This document shows, piece after piece, positions 1 through 6,147 of a stretch of DNA of 8,605 bases (position 1 is the stretch's first letter; each line of letters begins with the position of its first letter). Location of the stretch: NCBI GenBank assembly GCA_900542805.1, contig UQOW01000029.1, positions 1-8,605 of the forward strand, read 5' to 3'. The stretch is from an uncultured Sutterella sp. (GTDB lineage: Bacteria; Pseudomonadota; Gammaproteobacteria; Burkholderiales; Burkholderiaceae_F). Below the pieces are notes generated by a model. That model had not been told where the DNA came from. It did not search any database and saw only the letters and a program-made list of their open reading frames with translations. Both the position numbers and the translations under genes were made by a program.

Positions 1-45
1 CCTGCGCTCGGGACTTTCACCCGTTAGATTGTGCCCATGCCTGGC

Positions 46-79
46 ACACAACAAAGGCGCCGGAAACCATGCCGGCGCC
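46..79 (-). terminator. Intrinsic terminator of pyrG
   Basis: A perfect 8-bp stem (GGCGCCGG at 56-63 with CCGGCGCC at 72-79, 8-base loop) lies 25 bases past the pyrG stop. Read on the minus strand it is followed by TTTGTTGTGT, which makes a GC-rich stem plus a U-rich tail. A second short inverted repeat (TGTGCC/GGCACA, 30-35 and 43-48) follows directly. Bases 1-45 contain no gene I can recognise. Confidence 0.8.
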
Positions 80-104
80 CTGTATAAATCGAATTTCGAG
101 TCCC

Positions 105-1727
105 CTACTTGGTTTTCGCACGGTCAATGCCGGCTGCGACAAAGTCTCGGAAAAGCGGATGGGGTCGTGTCGGGCGGGATTTAAATTCCGGATGGAACTG
201 TACGCCGACAAACCAGGGATGAAGCGCTCGGTCTAATTCGATAATTTCCACGAGTTTACCGTCCGGCGACGTACCGCCGATGCGAAGCCCCTTGCCGGTA
301 AGAGCTTCCTTATAAATATTATTGAATTCCCAGCGGTGACGGTGGCGCTCGGAGATGAGAACTTCACCGTACGCCTTTCTGGCCAAGGACTCTTCTTTCG
401 TCACGCACGGGTACTGACCGAGTCGCATGGTACCCCCGAGGTCCGTCACATCCTTTTGTTCGTTCATCAGGGCGATTACCGGGTACTCGGTTTCGTCATA
501 AAACTCCGTGCTGTTAGCCCCGGTCATGCCGGCAACATCACGGGCAAACTCAATGACGGCGCACTGCATCCCGAGGCAAATCCCGAGGAAAGGAAGCTTC
601 TTTTCCCGAGCATAACAAATGGCGCGAATCTTTCCTTCGATTCCGCGATTGCCGAAGCCTCCGGGGACGAGAATTGCGTCAACCTCGGCAAAGACTTCGT
701 CAAGGTTGACCGAAGCGTTTTCGATTTTCTCGGCATTGACCCACTTAATCTTAAGGTCGGCTTGATTGAACACCGCCGCATGGTGCAAGCTTTCGGTAAT
801 TGAGATGTAGGCATCCTGAAGGTCGACGTATTTTCCGACCACTACCACGCAAACTCGGGTTTTATACGGGGTGTGAATGCGCTTGACCATCGCGTGCCAC
901 TCGCTCATGTCTTTCGGTAAGTCCGGTAAACCGAGTTTTTTAAGCGCAATGGTATCGAGCCCCTCTTTTTCCATGAGAACCGGTACGTCGTAAATCGACG
1001 GAGCCGTGATGTTTTCGATAACAGCCTCGGGCTCCACGTCGCAGAAAAGCGCAATCTTTTCCTTCATCTTCTCGGAAATCGGATGCTCGGTGCGACAGAC
1101 GATAATGTCGGGCTGAATGCCGATTGAGCGCAACTCTTTGACTGAGTGCTGCGTGGGTTTGGTCTTCAGTTCCCCGGCGCCGGCAATGTACGGCACGAGC
1201 GTGACGTGAATGTACAAGACGTTATCTTTGCCGATGTCTTTTTTGACCTGACGAATGGCCTCAAGAAACGGCAAACTTTCGATGTCGCCCACCGTTCCGC
1301 CGATTTCGGTAATGACAAAATCAGCATTTTCAAGTTTTGCCACATCGTACACGTGCGACTTAATTTCGTTTGTCACATGGGGAATGACCTGAACGGTTCG
1401 CCCTAAATAGTCCCCGCGTCGCTCCTTGGTGATAATCGACTGGTAAATTTTGCCCGTCGTTACATTGGAGTTTTTCGTAAGATTTATGTCGATAAAGCGC
1501 TCGTAGTGCCCGAGATCCAAATCGGTTTCAGCCCCGTCGTCCGTGACAAAGACTTCCCCATGTTGGTACGGGCTCATCGTGCCCGGGTCGATATTGATGT
1601 AGGGATCGAACTTTTCGATGGTGATTTTGTAGCCGCGACTTTTCAGAAGGCGTCCGAGGGATGCCGCTGTAATGCCCTTGCCGAGTGAAGAAACAACGCC
1701 GCCTGTTACGAATATGTATTTAGTCAT
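105..1727 (-). CDS. pyrG: CTP synthase (glutamine hydrolysing)
   Basis: Cytosolic enzyme that makes CTP from UTP, ATP and glutamine, the last step of pyrimidine nucleotide synthesis. The 540-residue length is usual for the family. The N-terminal amidoligase domain (about 1-270) has the P-loop GGVVSSLGKG at 9-18 with Lys17. The metal-binding acidic residues align with Asp71 and Glu141 (TEIGGTVGD). The C-terminal class I glutamine amidotransferase domain (about 295-535) has the nucleophile Cys384 in LGICLGMQC, and His512 and Glu514 in FHPEF. I chose the ATG at 1727 because family homology starts at MTKYIFVTGG. An in-frame ATG at 1823 would add 32 unrelated residues that overlap an intergenic hairpin. 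No clear Shine-Dalgarno precedes the chosen ATG, and an out-of-frame ATG lies 7 bases upstream. The stop is TAG. The gene lies 121 bases downstream of glnN on the same strand with no obvious promoter of its own, so co-transcription is possible. Confidence 0.98.
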   Translation of the reverse strand: MTKYIFVTGGVVSSLGKGITAASLGRLLKSRGYKITIEKFDPYINIDPGTMSPYQHGEVFVTDDGAETDLDLGHYERFIDINLTKNSNVTTGKIYQSIITKERRGDYLGRTVQVIPHVTNEIKSHVYDVAKLENADFVITEIGGTVGDIESLPFLEAIRQVKKDIGKDNVLYIHVTLVPYIAGAGELKTKPTQHSVKELRSIGIQPDIIVCRTEHPISEKMKEKIALFCDVEPEAVIENITAPSIYDVPVLMEKEGLDTIALKKLGLPDLPKDMSEWHAMVKRIHTPYKTRVCVVVVGKYVDLQDAYISITESLHHAAVFNQADLKIKWVNAEKIENASVNLDEVFAEVDAILVPGGFGNRGIEGKIRAICYAREKKLPFLGICLGMQCAVIEFARDVAGMTGANSTEFYDETEYPVIALMNEQKDVTDLGGTMRLGQYPCVTKEESLARKAYGEVLISERHRHRWEFNNIYKEALTGKGLRIGGTSPDGKLVEIIELDRALHPWFVGVQFHPEFKSRPTRPHPLFRDFVAAGIDRAKTK

Positions 1728-1796
1728 GTTGCATCGGGTTTCGTTCGGCTTTGTGTCTGTATGCCCCGAATCCCGCCCTTGATTTGCATTGATTAC

Positions 1797-1834
1797 ACGA
1801 AACGGGGATGCGACGCATCGCACCCCCGATTCGT
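1797..1834 (-). other. Intercistronic 17-bp hairpin between glnN and pyrG
   Basis: Two 17-base arms (1797-1813 and 1818-1834) pair around a 4-base loop, beginning 14 bases after the glnN stop. There are only two imperfect positions: 1808/1823 (A-C on the plus strand, a G-U pair in minus-strand RNA) and 1802/1829 (a U-U mismatch in minus-strand RNA). The pairing pattern therefore favours the minus transcript. No U tract follows on the minus strand (GTGTAATC), so this is not a classical intrinsic terminator. It may protect a 3' end, be a processing site, or belong to a pyrG leader. Confidence 0.6.
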
Positions 1835-1848
1835 TCCTCTTTTAACTC

Positions 1849-3936
1849 TTAGTCGTTGACCCCGAAAAGGAGCTGTCCGTATGTCGGATACGTCAGGTAC
1901 TTTTGTGCAATGAGAGGTTCGACCTCATCGACCTTCTCGCGAAGCGCCTGCATGGCCGCAAGGACTTGTTCGTGATAGGCCGTTGCCTTTTCGTTTTCCG
2001 AGTCTATCGCGGCAACTTCTTTTTTCACAAACGTGAGTTTCTCGGCGCGTTCGTAAATTTCAGAGGCGATGTCGGAAATCTTTCCGGCAAGGTCGGCCTC
2101 AAAGCTCGAAGTAATTCCCGCTTGCTTCTTGCGAAGAGTTGCCTTCGTCAAATCGGAGACATAGGCCTCAATGCCCGGGAGAATATCCTTGTAGAGCATA
2201 TCGAGGGCGGCATCGGCCTCAATGGCAATGGTTTTGGAATAGTTTTCGAGCAATATATGGACGCGCGACGTGGTTTCTTCGGGCGTAAAGATGCCGTACT
2301 TTGCTAAAAGCTCGACGTTTTTCGAGTCGGCCAATAGCGGCAGGCATTCGGGCGTGGACTTTAAGTTCAGGAGCCCGCGACGTGCGGCTTCGGCAACCCA
2401 CTCGTCCGAGTAGCCGTTTCCGTTAAAGATGATACGTTTGTGGGCGTTATACACATCACGCACGACAGCGTAGACAGCCTCATTGACATCATCGGCCCCT
2501 TCAATCTTGTCGACTAAGACATTTAAAGCATCGGCGACAATGGTATTGAGCATGATGTTGGGGCCGGAAACCGAAGCGCTCGAGCCGAGCATACGGAATT
2601 CGAACTTATTGCCCGTAAAGGCAAAAGGCGAGGTGCGATTGCGATCGGTGTTGTCTTGCATCAAAGTCGGAACCGTGTCGTCCGAAAGTTTTAAGGCCTT
2701 GGCCGGGGTGGGCTCCCAGACGCGACCGTCTGAAATGGCTTCGAGAACTTCGGTTAACTGTGTTCCTAAGAAAATCGACACAATCGCAGGCGGGGCTTCG
2801 TTTGCGCCCAAGCGGTGATCGTTTCCGGCACTTGCAACGGAAATCCGGAGCAAATCCTGATGCTCGTCAACGGCTTTAATCACGGCGGCTAAAAAGAGCA
2901 AAAAGAGCGTGTTCTTATAGGGGTTATCCGAGGGAGAGAGGATGTTTTTCCCTTCGGCGGTACTGAGTGACCAGTTGTTGTGCTTACCTGACCCGTTGAC
3001 GCCGGAAAAGGGCTTTTCATGAAGTAGGCACACCATCCCGTGCTTGAGGGCGACCTTTTTCATAAATTCCATCGTCAGCTGGTTGTGGTCCGCGGCAATG
3101 TTGGTCATCGAAAAGATCGGAGCGAGCTCATGCTGGGCCGGAGCTACTTCGTTGTGTTCGGTCTTGGCGTGAACACCGAGCTTCCAAAGTTCCGTATCCA
3201 GGTCCTTCATGAAGGCACGCACGCGGGGCTTGATCATTCCGAAGTAATGATCTTCCATCTCCTGTCCGCGCGGTGACGGGGCGCCGAAAAGGGTCCTTCC
3301 GGTGTACACCAAATCTTTGCGGGCATCAAAAAGAGCCTTGTCGACAAGAAAATACTCTTGCTCGGGGCCGACCGTACTCTGGACTCGGCTTGTTTTAATA
3401 CCGAAAAGCTTTAAAGCGCGCACGCTTGCCTTGGAAATCACGTTCATCGAACGTAAAAGCGGCGTCTTTTTATCAAGGGACTCACCCGTGTACGAGCAAA
3501 AGGCTGTCGGAATGCACAAGGTATCGTCTTTAATAAACGCATAGCTTGTCGGATCCCAGGCCGTATAGCCGCGTGCTTCGAAGGTTGCCCTGAGGCCGCC
3601 CGAGGGGAAACTTGAGGCATCGGGCTCGCCCTGGATAAGCTCTTTCCCGGAAAATTCCATAATAACGTGGCCGCCCGCCGTCGGTGTAATAAAGCTTTCG
3701 TGTTTTTCGGCGGTAATACCCGTCATCGGCTGGAACCAATGCGTAAAATGGGTGCAGCCCTTTTCCAAAGCCCAGTCTTTCATGGCATCGGCAATGATGT
3801 TGGCCATCGGAAGATCCAAGGCGGTTCCGTTGGCAACGGCTTCGCGGAAGGCCTTGTAGGTGGCCTGCGGCAAACGGTCTTTCATGACTGTTTCGTTAAA
3901 TACAAGCGAGCCGAATAGTTCCGGTACGTCCTTCAT
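1849..3936 (-). CDS. glnN: Type III glutamine synthetase (GSIII)
   Basis: ATP-dependent condensation of glutamate and ammonia to glutamine in the cytosol. At 695 residues it is much longer than GlnA types I and II (about 350-470) and typical of GSIII, whose known members form dodecamers. Visible elements are the GSIII-specific N-terminal region (FTHWFQPMTG at 64-73, KHESF at 78-82), the metal/substrate motif VGPEQEYF (189-196), EHNEVAPAQHELAP (260-273), the nucleotide-side motif HEKPFSGVNGSGKHNNWSL (306-324), and DRNRTSPFAFTGNKFEFRM (431-449). A long, partly helical C-terminal extension follows from about 500 to 695. The start at 3936 is fixed by AGGAG (3945-3949), 8 bases upstream. The stop is TAA. 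Divergent from ansB. A strong minus-strand terminator lies in its leader, which suggests attenuation. The symbol glnN is the one often used for GSIII; some genomes use glnA or glnA3. Confidence 0.97.
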   Translation of the reverse strand: MKDVPELFGSLVFNETVMKDRLPQATYKAFREAVANGTALDLPMANIIADAMKDWALEKGCTHFTHWFQPMTGITAEKHESFITPTAGGHVIMEFSGKELIQGEPDASSFPSGGLRATFEARGYTAWDPTSYAFIKDDTLCIPTAFCSYTGESLDKKTPLLRSMNVISKASVRALKLFGIKTSRVQSTVGPEQEYFLVDKALFDARKDLVYTGRTLFGAPSPRGQEMEDHYFGMIKPRVRAFMKDLDTELWKLGVHAKTEHNEVAPAQHELAPIFSMTNIAADHNQLTMEFMKKVALKHGMVCLLHEKPFSGVNGSGKHNNWSLSTAEGKNILSPSDNPYKNTLFLLFLAAVIKAVDEHQDLLRISVASAGNDHRLGANEAPPAIVSIFLGTQLTEVLEAISDGRVWEPTPAKALKLSDDTVPTLMQDNTDRNRTSPFAFTGNKFEFRMLGSSASVSGPNIMLNTIVADALNVLVDKIEGADDVNEAVYAVVRDVYNAHKRIIFNGNGYSDEWVAEAARRGLLNLKSTPECLPLLADSKNVELLAKYGIFTPEETTSRVHILLENYSKTIAIEADAALDMLYKDILPGIEAYVSDLTKATLRKKQAGITSSFEADLAGKISDIASEIYERAEKLTFVKKEVAAIDSENEKATAYHEQVLAAMQALREKVDEVEPLIAQKYLTYPTYGQLLFGVND

Positions 3937-3998
3937 GATGGTTTCTCCTCTCTTTTTTAAAATTCTTTAAAAACAAAGGTGTAAAGTGTTCGAAATCC

Positions 3999-4062
3999 AA
4001 AAACAAAAAGCGGTCACACGAAAAGAATCGAAAAAAAAAAGATTCCTTTCGCGTGACCGCTT
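3999..4062 (-). terminator. Intrinsic terminator/attenuator in glnN leader
   Basis: Arms 4008-4029 and 4041-4062 pair over 22 positions around an 11-base loop that is T-rich in the minus RNA. The two non-Watson-Crick positions (4018/4052 and 4024/4046) are A-C on the plus strand but G-U in the minus RNA, so the full stem forms only in the minus transcript. Immediately after it the minus strand reads TTTTTGTTTTTGG, an excellent U tract. No minus-strand gene lies upstream (ansB is divergent), so the likely role is premature termination of the glnN leader transcript. Termination of a short RNA, or insulation, are alternatives. The terminator structure is clear; the regulatory role is inferred. 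Confidence 0.75.
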
Positions 4063-4076
4063 CAAATACGGATGCC

Positions 4077-4106
4077 ATTGTAGGCGCGTATTCGGGCGTT
4101 TGTACA
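4077..4106 (-). promoter_or_regulatory. Possible glnN promoter upstream of the attenuator
   Basis: On the minus strand TACAAT (4077-4082, five of six to TATAAT) is preceded 18 bases upstream by TGTACA (four of six to TTGACA, 4101-4106). Transcription would start near 4070, just before the terminator hairpin, giving a leader of about 134 bases. A weaker alternative (TTTACA, 17 bases, TTTTAA) lies between the terminator and the gene and would bypass it. Both are guesses from motif matching. Confidence 0.35.
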
Positions 4107-4231
4107 TACGCAAAACGCCGTACCTATCTTGTTTTCAGGATAGAGGGAGGGACTTTTTACGGGGGAAATCCGCAAAGAGAAAAGGACTCGGCACAACCAA
4201 ATAATAATACTGGAAAATCTCGGAATATTCT

Positions 4232-4245
4232 TTGATAGATAACAA
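4232..4245 (+). promoter_or_regulatory. FNR-like operator upstream of ansB
   Basis: TTGAT-AGAT-AACAA matches nine of ten defined positions of the FNR consensus TTGAT-N4-ATCAA. Its centre (4238.5) is at about -52.5 relative to the start predicted from the downstream TATAAT. That is about 11 bases, one helical turn, upstream of the usual -41.5. Escherichia coli ansB is known to be activated by FNR and CRP, so the placement is meaningful, but a single site match in AT-rich DNA can arise by chance. Confidence 0.4.
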
Positions 4246-4278
4246 AATTCTACTTCCTTTTTGTAAGGATTCGTATCG

Positions 4279-4284
4279 TATAAT
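4279..4284 (+). promoter_or_regulatory. -10 element of the ansB promoter
   Basis: A perfect TATAAT, 53 bases before the ansB start codon, predicts a transcript start near 4291. The DNA 15-18 bases upstream (TCCTTTTTG) is a poor -35, which fits an activator-dependent promoter. Confidence 0.6.
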
Positions 4285-4337
4285 CGATGAAGTACGGCGT
4301 CTTTTGCCGGTGTTAAACCCCAATCTGGAGAACATTT

Positions 4338-5396
4338 ATGCGTCATCTGAAAAAAACATTGATTGCAGCTGCTCTCGTCGTAAGTACCGGAGTTGCCTTA
4401 GCCGCTAACCTACCGGGCGTGCGGATTTTGGCAACGGGCGGAACGATTGCCGGCAGCGCATCATCGGCAACGCAAACCACAGGATATGAGGCCGGAAAGA
4501 TCGGCATTCAGACCTTGATGGATGCCGTACCGCAGATGAAAGAAATCGCCAATGTCGACGGCGAGCAAATCGTCAAGATTTCGTCCAATAACATGGATAC
4601 GAAGACGCTTCTCATTCTTGCCAAACGTGTCAATGAGCTCCTGGCCCGAAAAGACGTTCAGGGTATTGTCATTACGCACGGTACCGATACCCTCGAAGAA
4701 ACGGCGTACTTTTTGAATTTGACCGTCAAGAGTAAGAAACCCGTGGTTCTTGTCGGGGCGATGCGCCCTGCTACGGCAATGAGTGCCGACGGTCCGATGA
4801 ATCTCCTGAATGCCGTTCGCGTGGCCGTCAGTAAAGACGCTGTCGGTAAAGGCGTTCTCATTGCGATGAACGATACGATTAACGGTGCGCGCGATGCCAC
4901 TAAGACCAACACGACCAATATGGCTACCTTCAAGGCTCCCGAACTCGGCGCCTTAGGCTACATCGCCGGCGGCAAGGTTATGTTTTACAAAGCCTCCACG
5001 CGTCGCCATACAGCGATGAGCGAATTTAACGTCAAGGGTCTTATGGACCTGCCGCGTGTCGATATCGTTTACTCGCATGCCAATGCCGACGGCGTGATGG
5101 TCGATGCGGCCGTTAAGGCCGGCGCCAAAGGTATCATCCACGACGGCACGGGTAACGGATCGATTCATAAAGAGACGGAAAAGTCTCTGATTGCCGCGCA
5201 AAAGAAGGGCCTTGTGATCGTGCGCTCGTCGCGTGTGGGTAACGGGCCGGTTGTGCCGTCCCTAAAGCAGTGGACCGATGAAATGTTCCTCGACGGCGAT
5301 ACGCTCAATGCCCAAAAAGCCCGCTTGCTCCTGCAATTGGCTCTCACGAAGACCAATGACTTAAAGGAAATTCAGCGAATCTTTAACGAATACTAG
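4338..5396 (+). CDS. ansB: Periplasmic L-asparaginase, type II
   Basis: Hydrolyses asparagine to aspartate and ammonia. The type II enzyme is the exported, high-affinity form that supplies nitrogen and, in anaerobes, aspartate for fumarate respiration. At 352 residues it is close to the E. coli precursor (348). The signal peptide has a basic start (MRHLKK), a hydrophobic core and a likely cleavage after ALA at residue 22, so the mature form starts ANLPGVRILATGG. Catalytic residues by alignment are Thr36 in ATGGTIAG, Tyr50, Thr116 and Asp117 in THGTDTLEET, and a Lys near 166 after AMRPATAMSADGP. GGAG (4327-4330) with a 7-base spacing sets the start. The stop is TAG. The gene is followed by a strong terminator, so it is probably monocistronic. 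It is divergent from glnN, and its promoter carries an FNR-like box. Confidence 0.96.
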   Translation: MRHLKKTLIAAALVVSTGVALAANLPGVRILATGGTIAGSASSATQTTGYEAGKIGIQTLMDAVPQMKEIANVDGEQIVKISSNNMDTKTLLILAKRVNELLARKDVQGIVITHGTDTLEETAYFLNLTVKSKKPVVLVGAMRPATAMSADGPMNLLNAVRVAVSKDAVGKGVLIAMNDTINGARDATKTNTTNMATFKAPELGALGYIAGGKVMFYKASTRRHTAMSEFNVKGLMDLPRVDIVYSHANADGVMVDAAVKAGAKGIIHDGTGNGSIHKETEKSLIAAQKKGLVIVRSSRVGNGPVVPSLKQWTDEMFLDGDTLNAQKARLLLQLALTKTNDLKEIQRIFNEY

Positions 5397-5419
5397 AAAA
5401 GTACTAACCCTGTAGCGGA

Positions 5420-5455
5420 CGCCCGGTACACGCGATGTGTGCCGGGCGGCTTTTT
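5420..5455 (+). terminator. Intrinsic terminator of ansB
   Basis: A 12-bp stem (5420-5431 with 5437-5448, one U-G pair at 5427/5441) with a 5-base loop is followed by GC and TTTTT (5451-5455). It lies 24 bases after the ansB stop. Confidence 0.85.
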
Positions 5456-5460
5456 ATACT
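5455..5460 (+). promoter_or_regulatory. Possible -10 box at the end of the ansB terminator
   Basis: TATACT matches TATAAT at five of six positions and lies directly upstream of the structured gene-free stretch. No -35 can be seen at the right distance because that stretch is the terminator stem. Weak evidence. Confidence 0.15.
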
Positions 5461-5503
5461 GAAGCGTGAAAACAATGGTTTGTCAGGTGAACTAAGTGAG
5501 GAC

Positions 5504-5579
5504 TGTTCCGGCACTGATTTCCGATGATCTGTTTCTTGAGTTCTCAAGAAGGATGCGTTCTGACTTCGGGGCCGGAGCA
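5504..5579 (+). repeat. Long imperfect inverted repeat with a perfect core
   Basis: One dyad axis (5541.5) organises about 76 bases. The inner palindrome TTCTTGAGTTCTCAAGAA (5533-5550) is perfect, and the outer arm TCCGGC/GCCGGA (5507-5512 with 5571-5576) pairs on the same axis, with patchy pairing between (for example 5514-5517 with 5566-5569). It could be the stem of a structured RNA, the core could be a DNA operator, or the whole could be a small dispersed repeat. No second copy is in the window. Confidence 0.5.
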
Positions 5580-5638
5580 AAATCGTCTTTGTGTTAGAGC
5601 AACGCAAAAATGCCTCAAGCGACGGAAACCCGCATTTT

Positions 5639-5686
5639 AAAAAATTCGCAAACGAAGGTTTTTTCCGGCTCATCAGTGTCGGAAAA
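5639..5686 (+). other. Two overlapping stem-loops, AT-rich and terminator-like
   Basis: AAAAAATTCG (5639-5648) pairs with CGAA and TTTTTT (5653-5656 and 5659-5664) across a GG bulge; this could act as a weak terminator in either direction. TTTTCCG (5661-5667) also pairs with CGGAAAA (5680-5686), which excludes the first pairing in part. A further stem, AAAATGC/GCATTTT (5607-5613 with 5632-5638), precedes them. Confidence 0.3.
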
Positions 5687-5688
5687 TC

Positions 5689-5998
5689 CTAGGTTTTAAG
5701 TGCTTTCACCACACACAGTTTTTCGCCCTTATGAGAACCTAGATGCAGACTCCAGACAAAGTGCGACCTTTGTCTGAGCGGACCTATCGCTCAATCCGAA
5801 GCCCTGAGGTATCCGATCGGCCTTAGGGTATGGCCACACGAAGCCGCATGGAGCAAACCGGGGAGCCTGATACCCGATTCAGTTGCACTCGGGGGAAACT
5901 ATGAGATAGTTCGGCTTTGCCGGAGGGTGACGTTTTACCGTTATCAATCAGTGAGAATACACCTATTCTCGGCTGTGACGTTTTTTGTGCCGCTCGGA
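5689..5998 (+). ncRNA. Candidate structured RNA upstream of guaA
   Basis: No coding sequence is convincing here, but many stems are. They are CTAGGTTTT/AGAACCTAG (5689-5697 with 5734-5742); a 9-bp hairpin CAGACAAAG/CTTTGTCTG (5753-5761 with 5768-5776); CCCTGAGG/CCTTAGGG (5802-5809 with 5821-5828) and, alternatively, GGGTATGGC with GCC-TG-ATACCC (5826-5834 with 5865-5875); AACTAT/ATAGTT (5897-5902 with 5906-5911); CGGC/GCCG (5912-5915 with 5919-5922); and GAGAATA/TATTCTC (5953-5959 with 5964-5970). A 9-bp helix (5773-5781 with 5990-5998) could close a multibranch domain around them. Several stems include T-G pairs that are wobbles only in plus-strand RNA. I matched it to no known family (not RNase P, tmRNA, 6S or a riboswitch I know). 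It could be a free RNA or part of a long guaA leader. Confidence 0.3.
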
Positions 5999-6081
5999 GA
6001 AAGAATGGTTGCCAAAACCGGTGACAGTATCGCGGTGCTCTGACAAGCAAGTCCTTCTTTTTAGTCACGCCCTTCTCTCCT

Positions 6082-6087
6082 TATAAT
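6082..6087 (+). promoter_or_regulatory. -10 element of the guaA promoter
   Basis: A perfect TATAAT gives a predicted start near 6094 and a leader of about 54 bases. The -35 position (near 6059-6064, TTTTAG) is poor. Just after the predicted start a 5-bp hairpin, GCGGC-CGGA-GCCGC (6100-6113), could form in the leader. Confidence 0.55.
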
Positions 6088-6147
6088 GCGCTCCATATTG
6101 CGGCCGGAGCCGCTTTCCCCGATGACGATACTTTCCGGAGCTTTGCT

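Larger units (their letters stand above)
5456..6147. other. Gene-free stretch between ansB and guaA
   Basis: There are 692 bases without a believable gene. The minus-strand open frames at 5404-5673 and 5823-6068 have no family features and no convincing ribosome sites. The stretch holds the inverted repeat at 5504-5579, the stem-loop cluster to 5998, a 10-base direct repeat GTGACGTTTT (5927-5936 and 5975-5984), and the guaA promoter near 6082. Confidence 0.6.

Noticed and set aside
336..803. A 155-codon open frame on the plus strand opposite pyrG
   Set aside because: It is fully antisense to a strongly conserved enzyme, and its translation has no recognisable family features.
1728..1823. Extended pyrG start at 1823 adding 32 residues
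   Set aside because: The extension has no family similarity and overlaps a strong intergenic hairpin; CTP synthases start at the MTKYIF position.
4062..4346. A 94-codon minus-strand frame in the glnN-ansB gap
   Set aside because: It overlaps the ansB start and promoter, has no convincing ribosome site and no family features, so it is not the gene ended by the terminator at 3999-4062.
5669..5685. Hammerhead-like CTGATGAG on the minus strand near 5670
   Set aside because: No stem II and no correctly placed cleavage site follow; the match is a short string only.
5755..5790. Group II intron 5' end (GTGCGACC at 5761)
   Set aside because: No domain V and no intron-encoded protein can be found downstream.
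5850..5875. CCGGGGAGC, as in the ZTP (pfl) riboswitch that often controls purine genes
   Set aside because: The other conserved parts (a GUGACUGGC-like segment before and a CCGCCUGGGC-like segment after) are missing.
6011..6050. Resemblance to part of the cobalamin riboswitch (ACCGGTGA followed by a GCGG-like segment)
   Set aside because: Only a few bases agree and the conserved B12 box is absent.
5823..6068. An 81-codon minus-strand frame upstream of guaA
   Set aside because: It runs through several stem-loops and gives a low-complexity basic and serine-rich product without motifs; a by-product of non-coding sequence is more likely.
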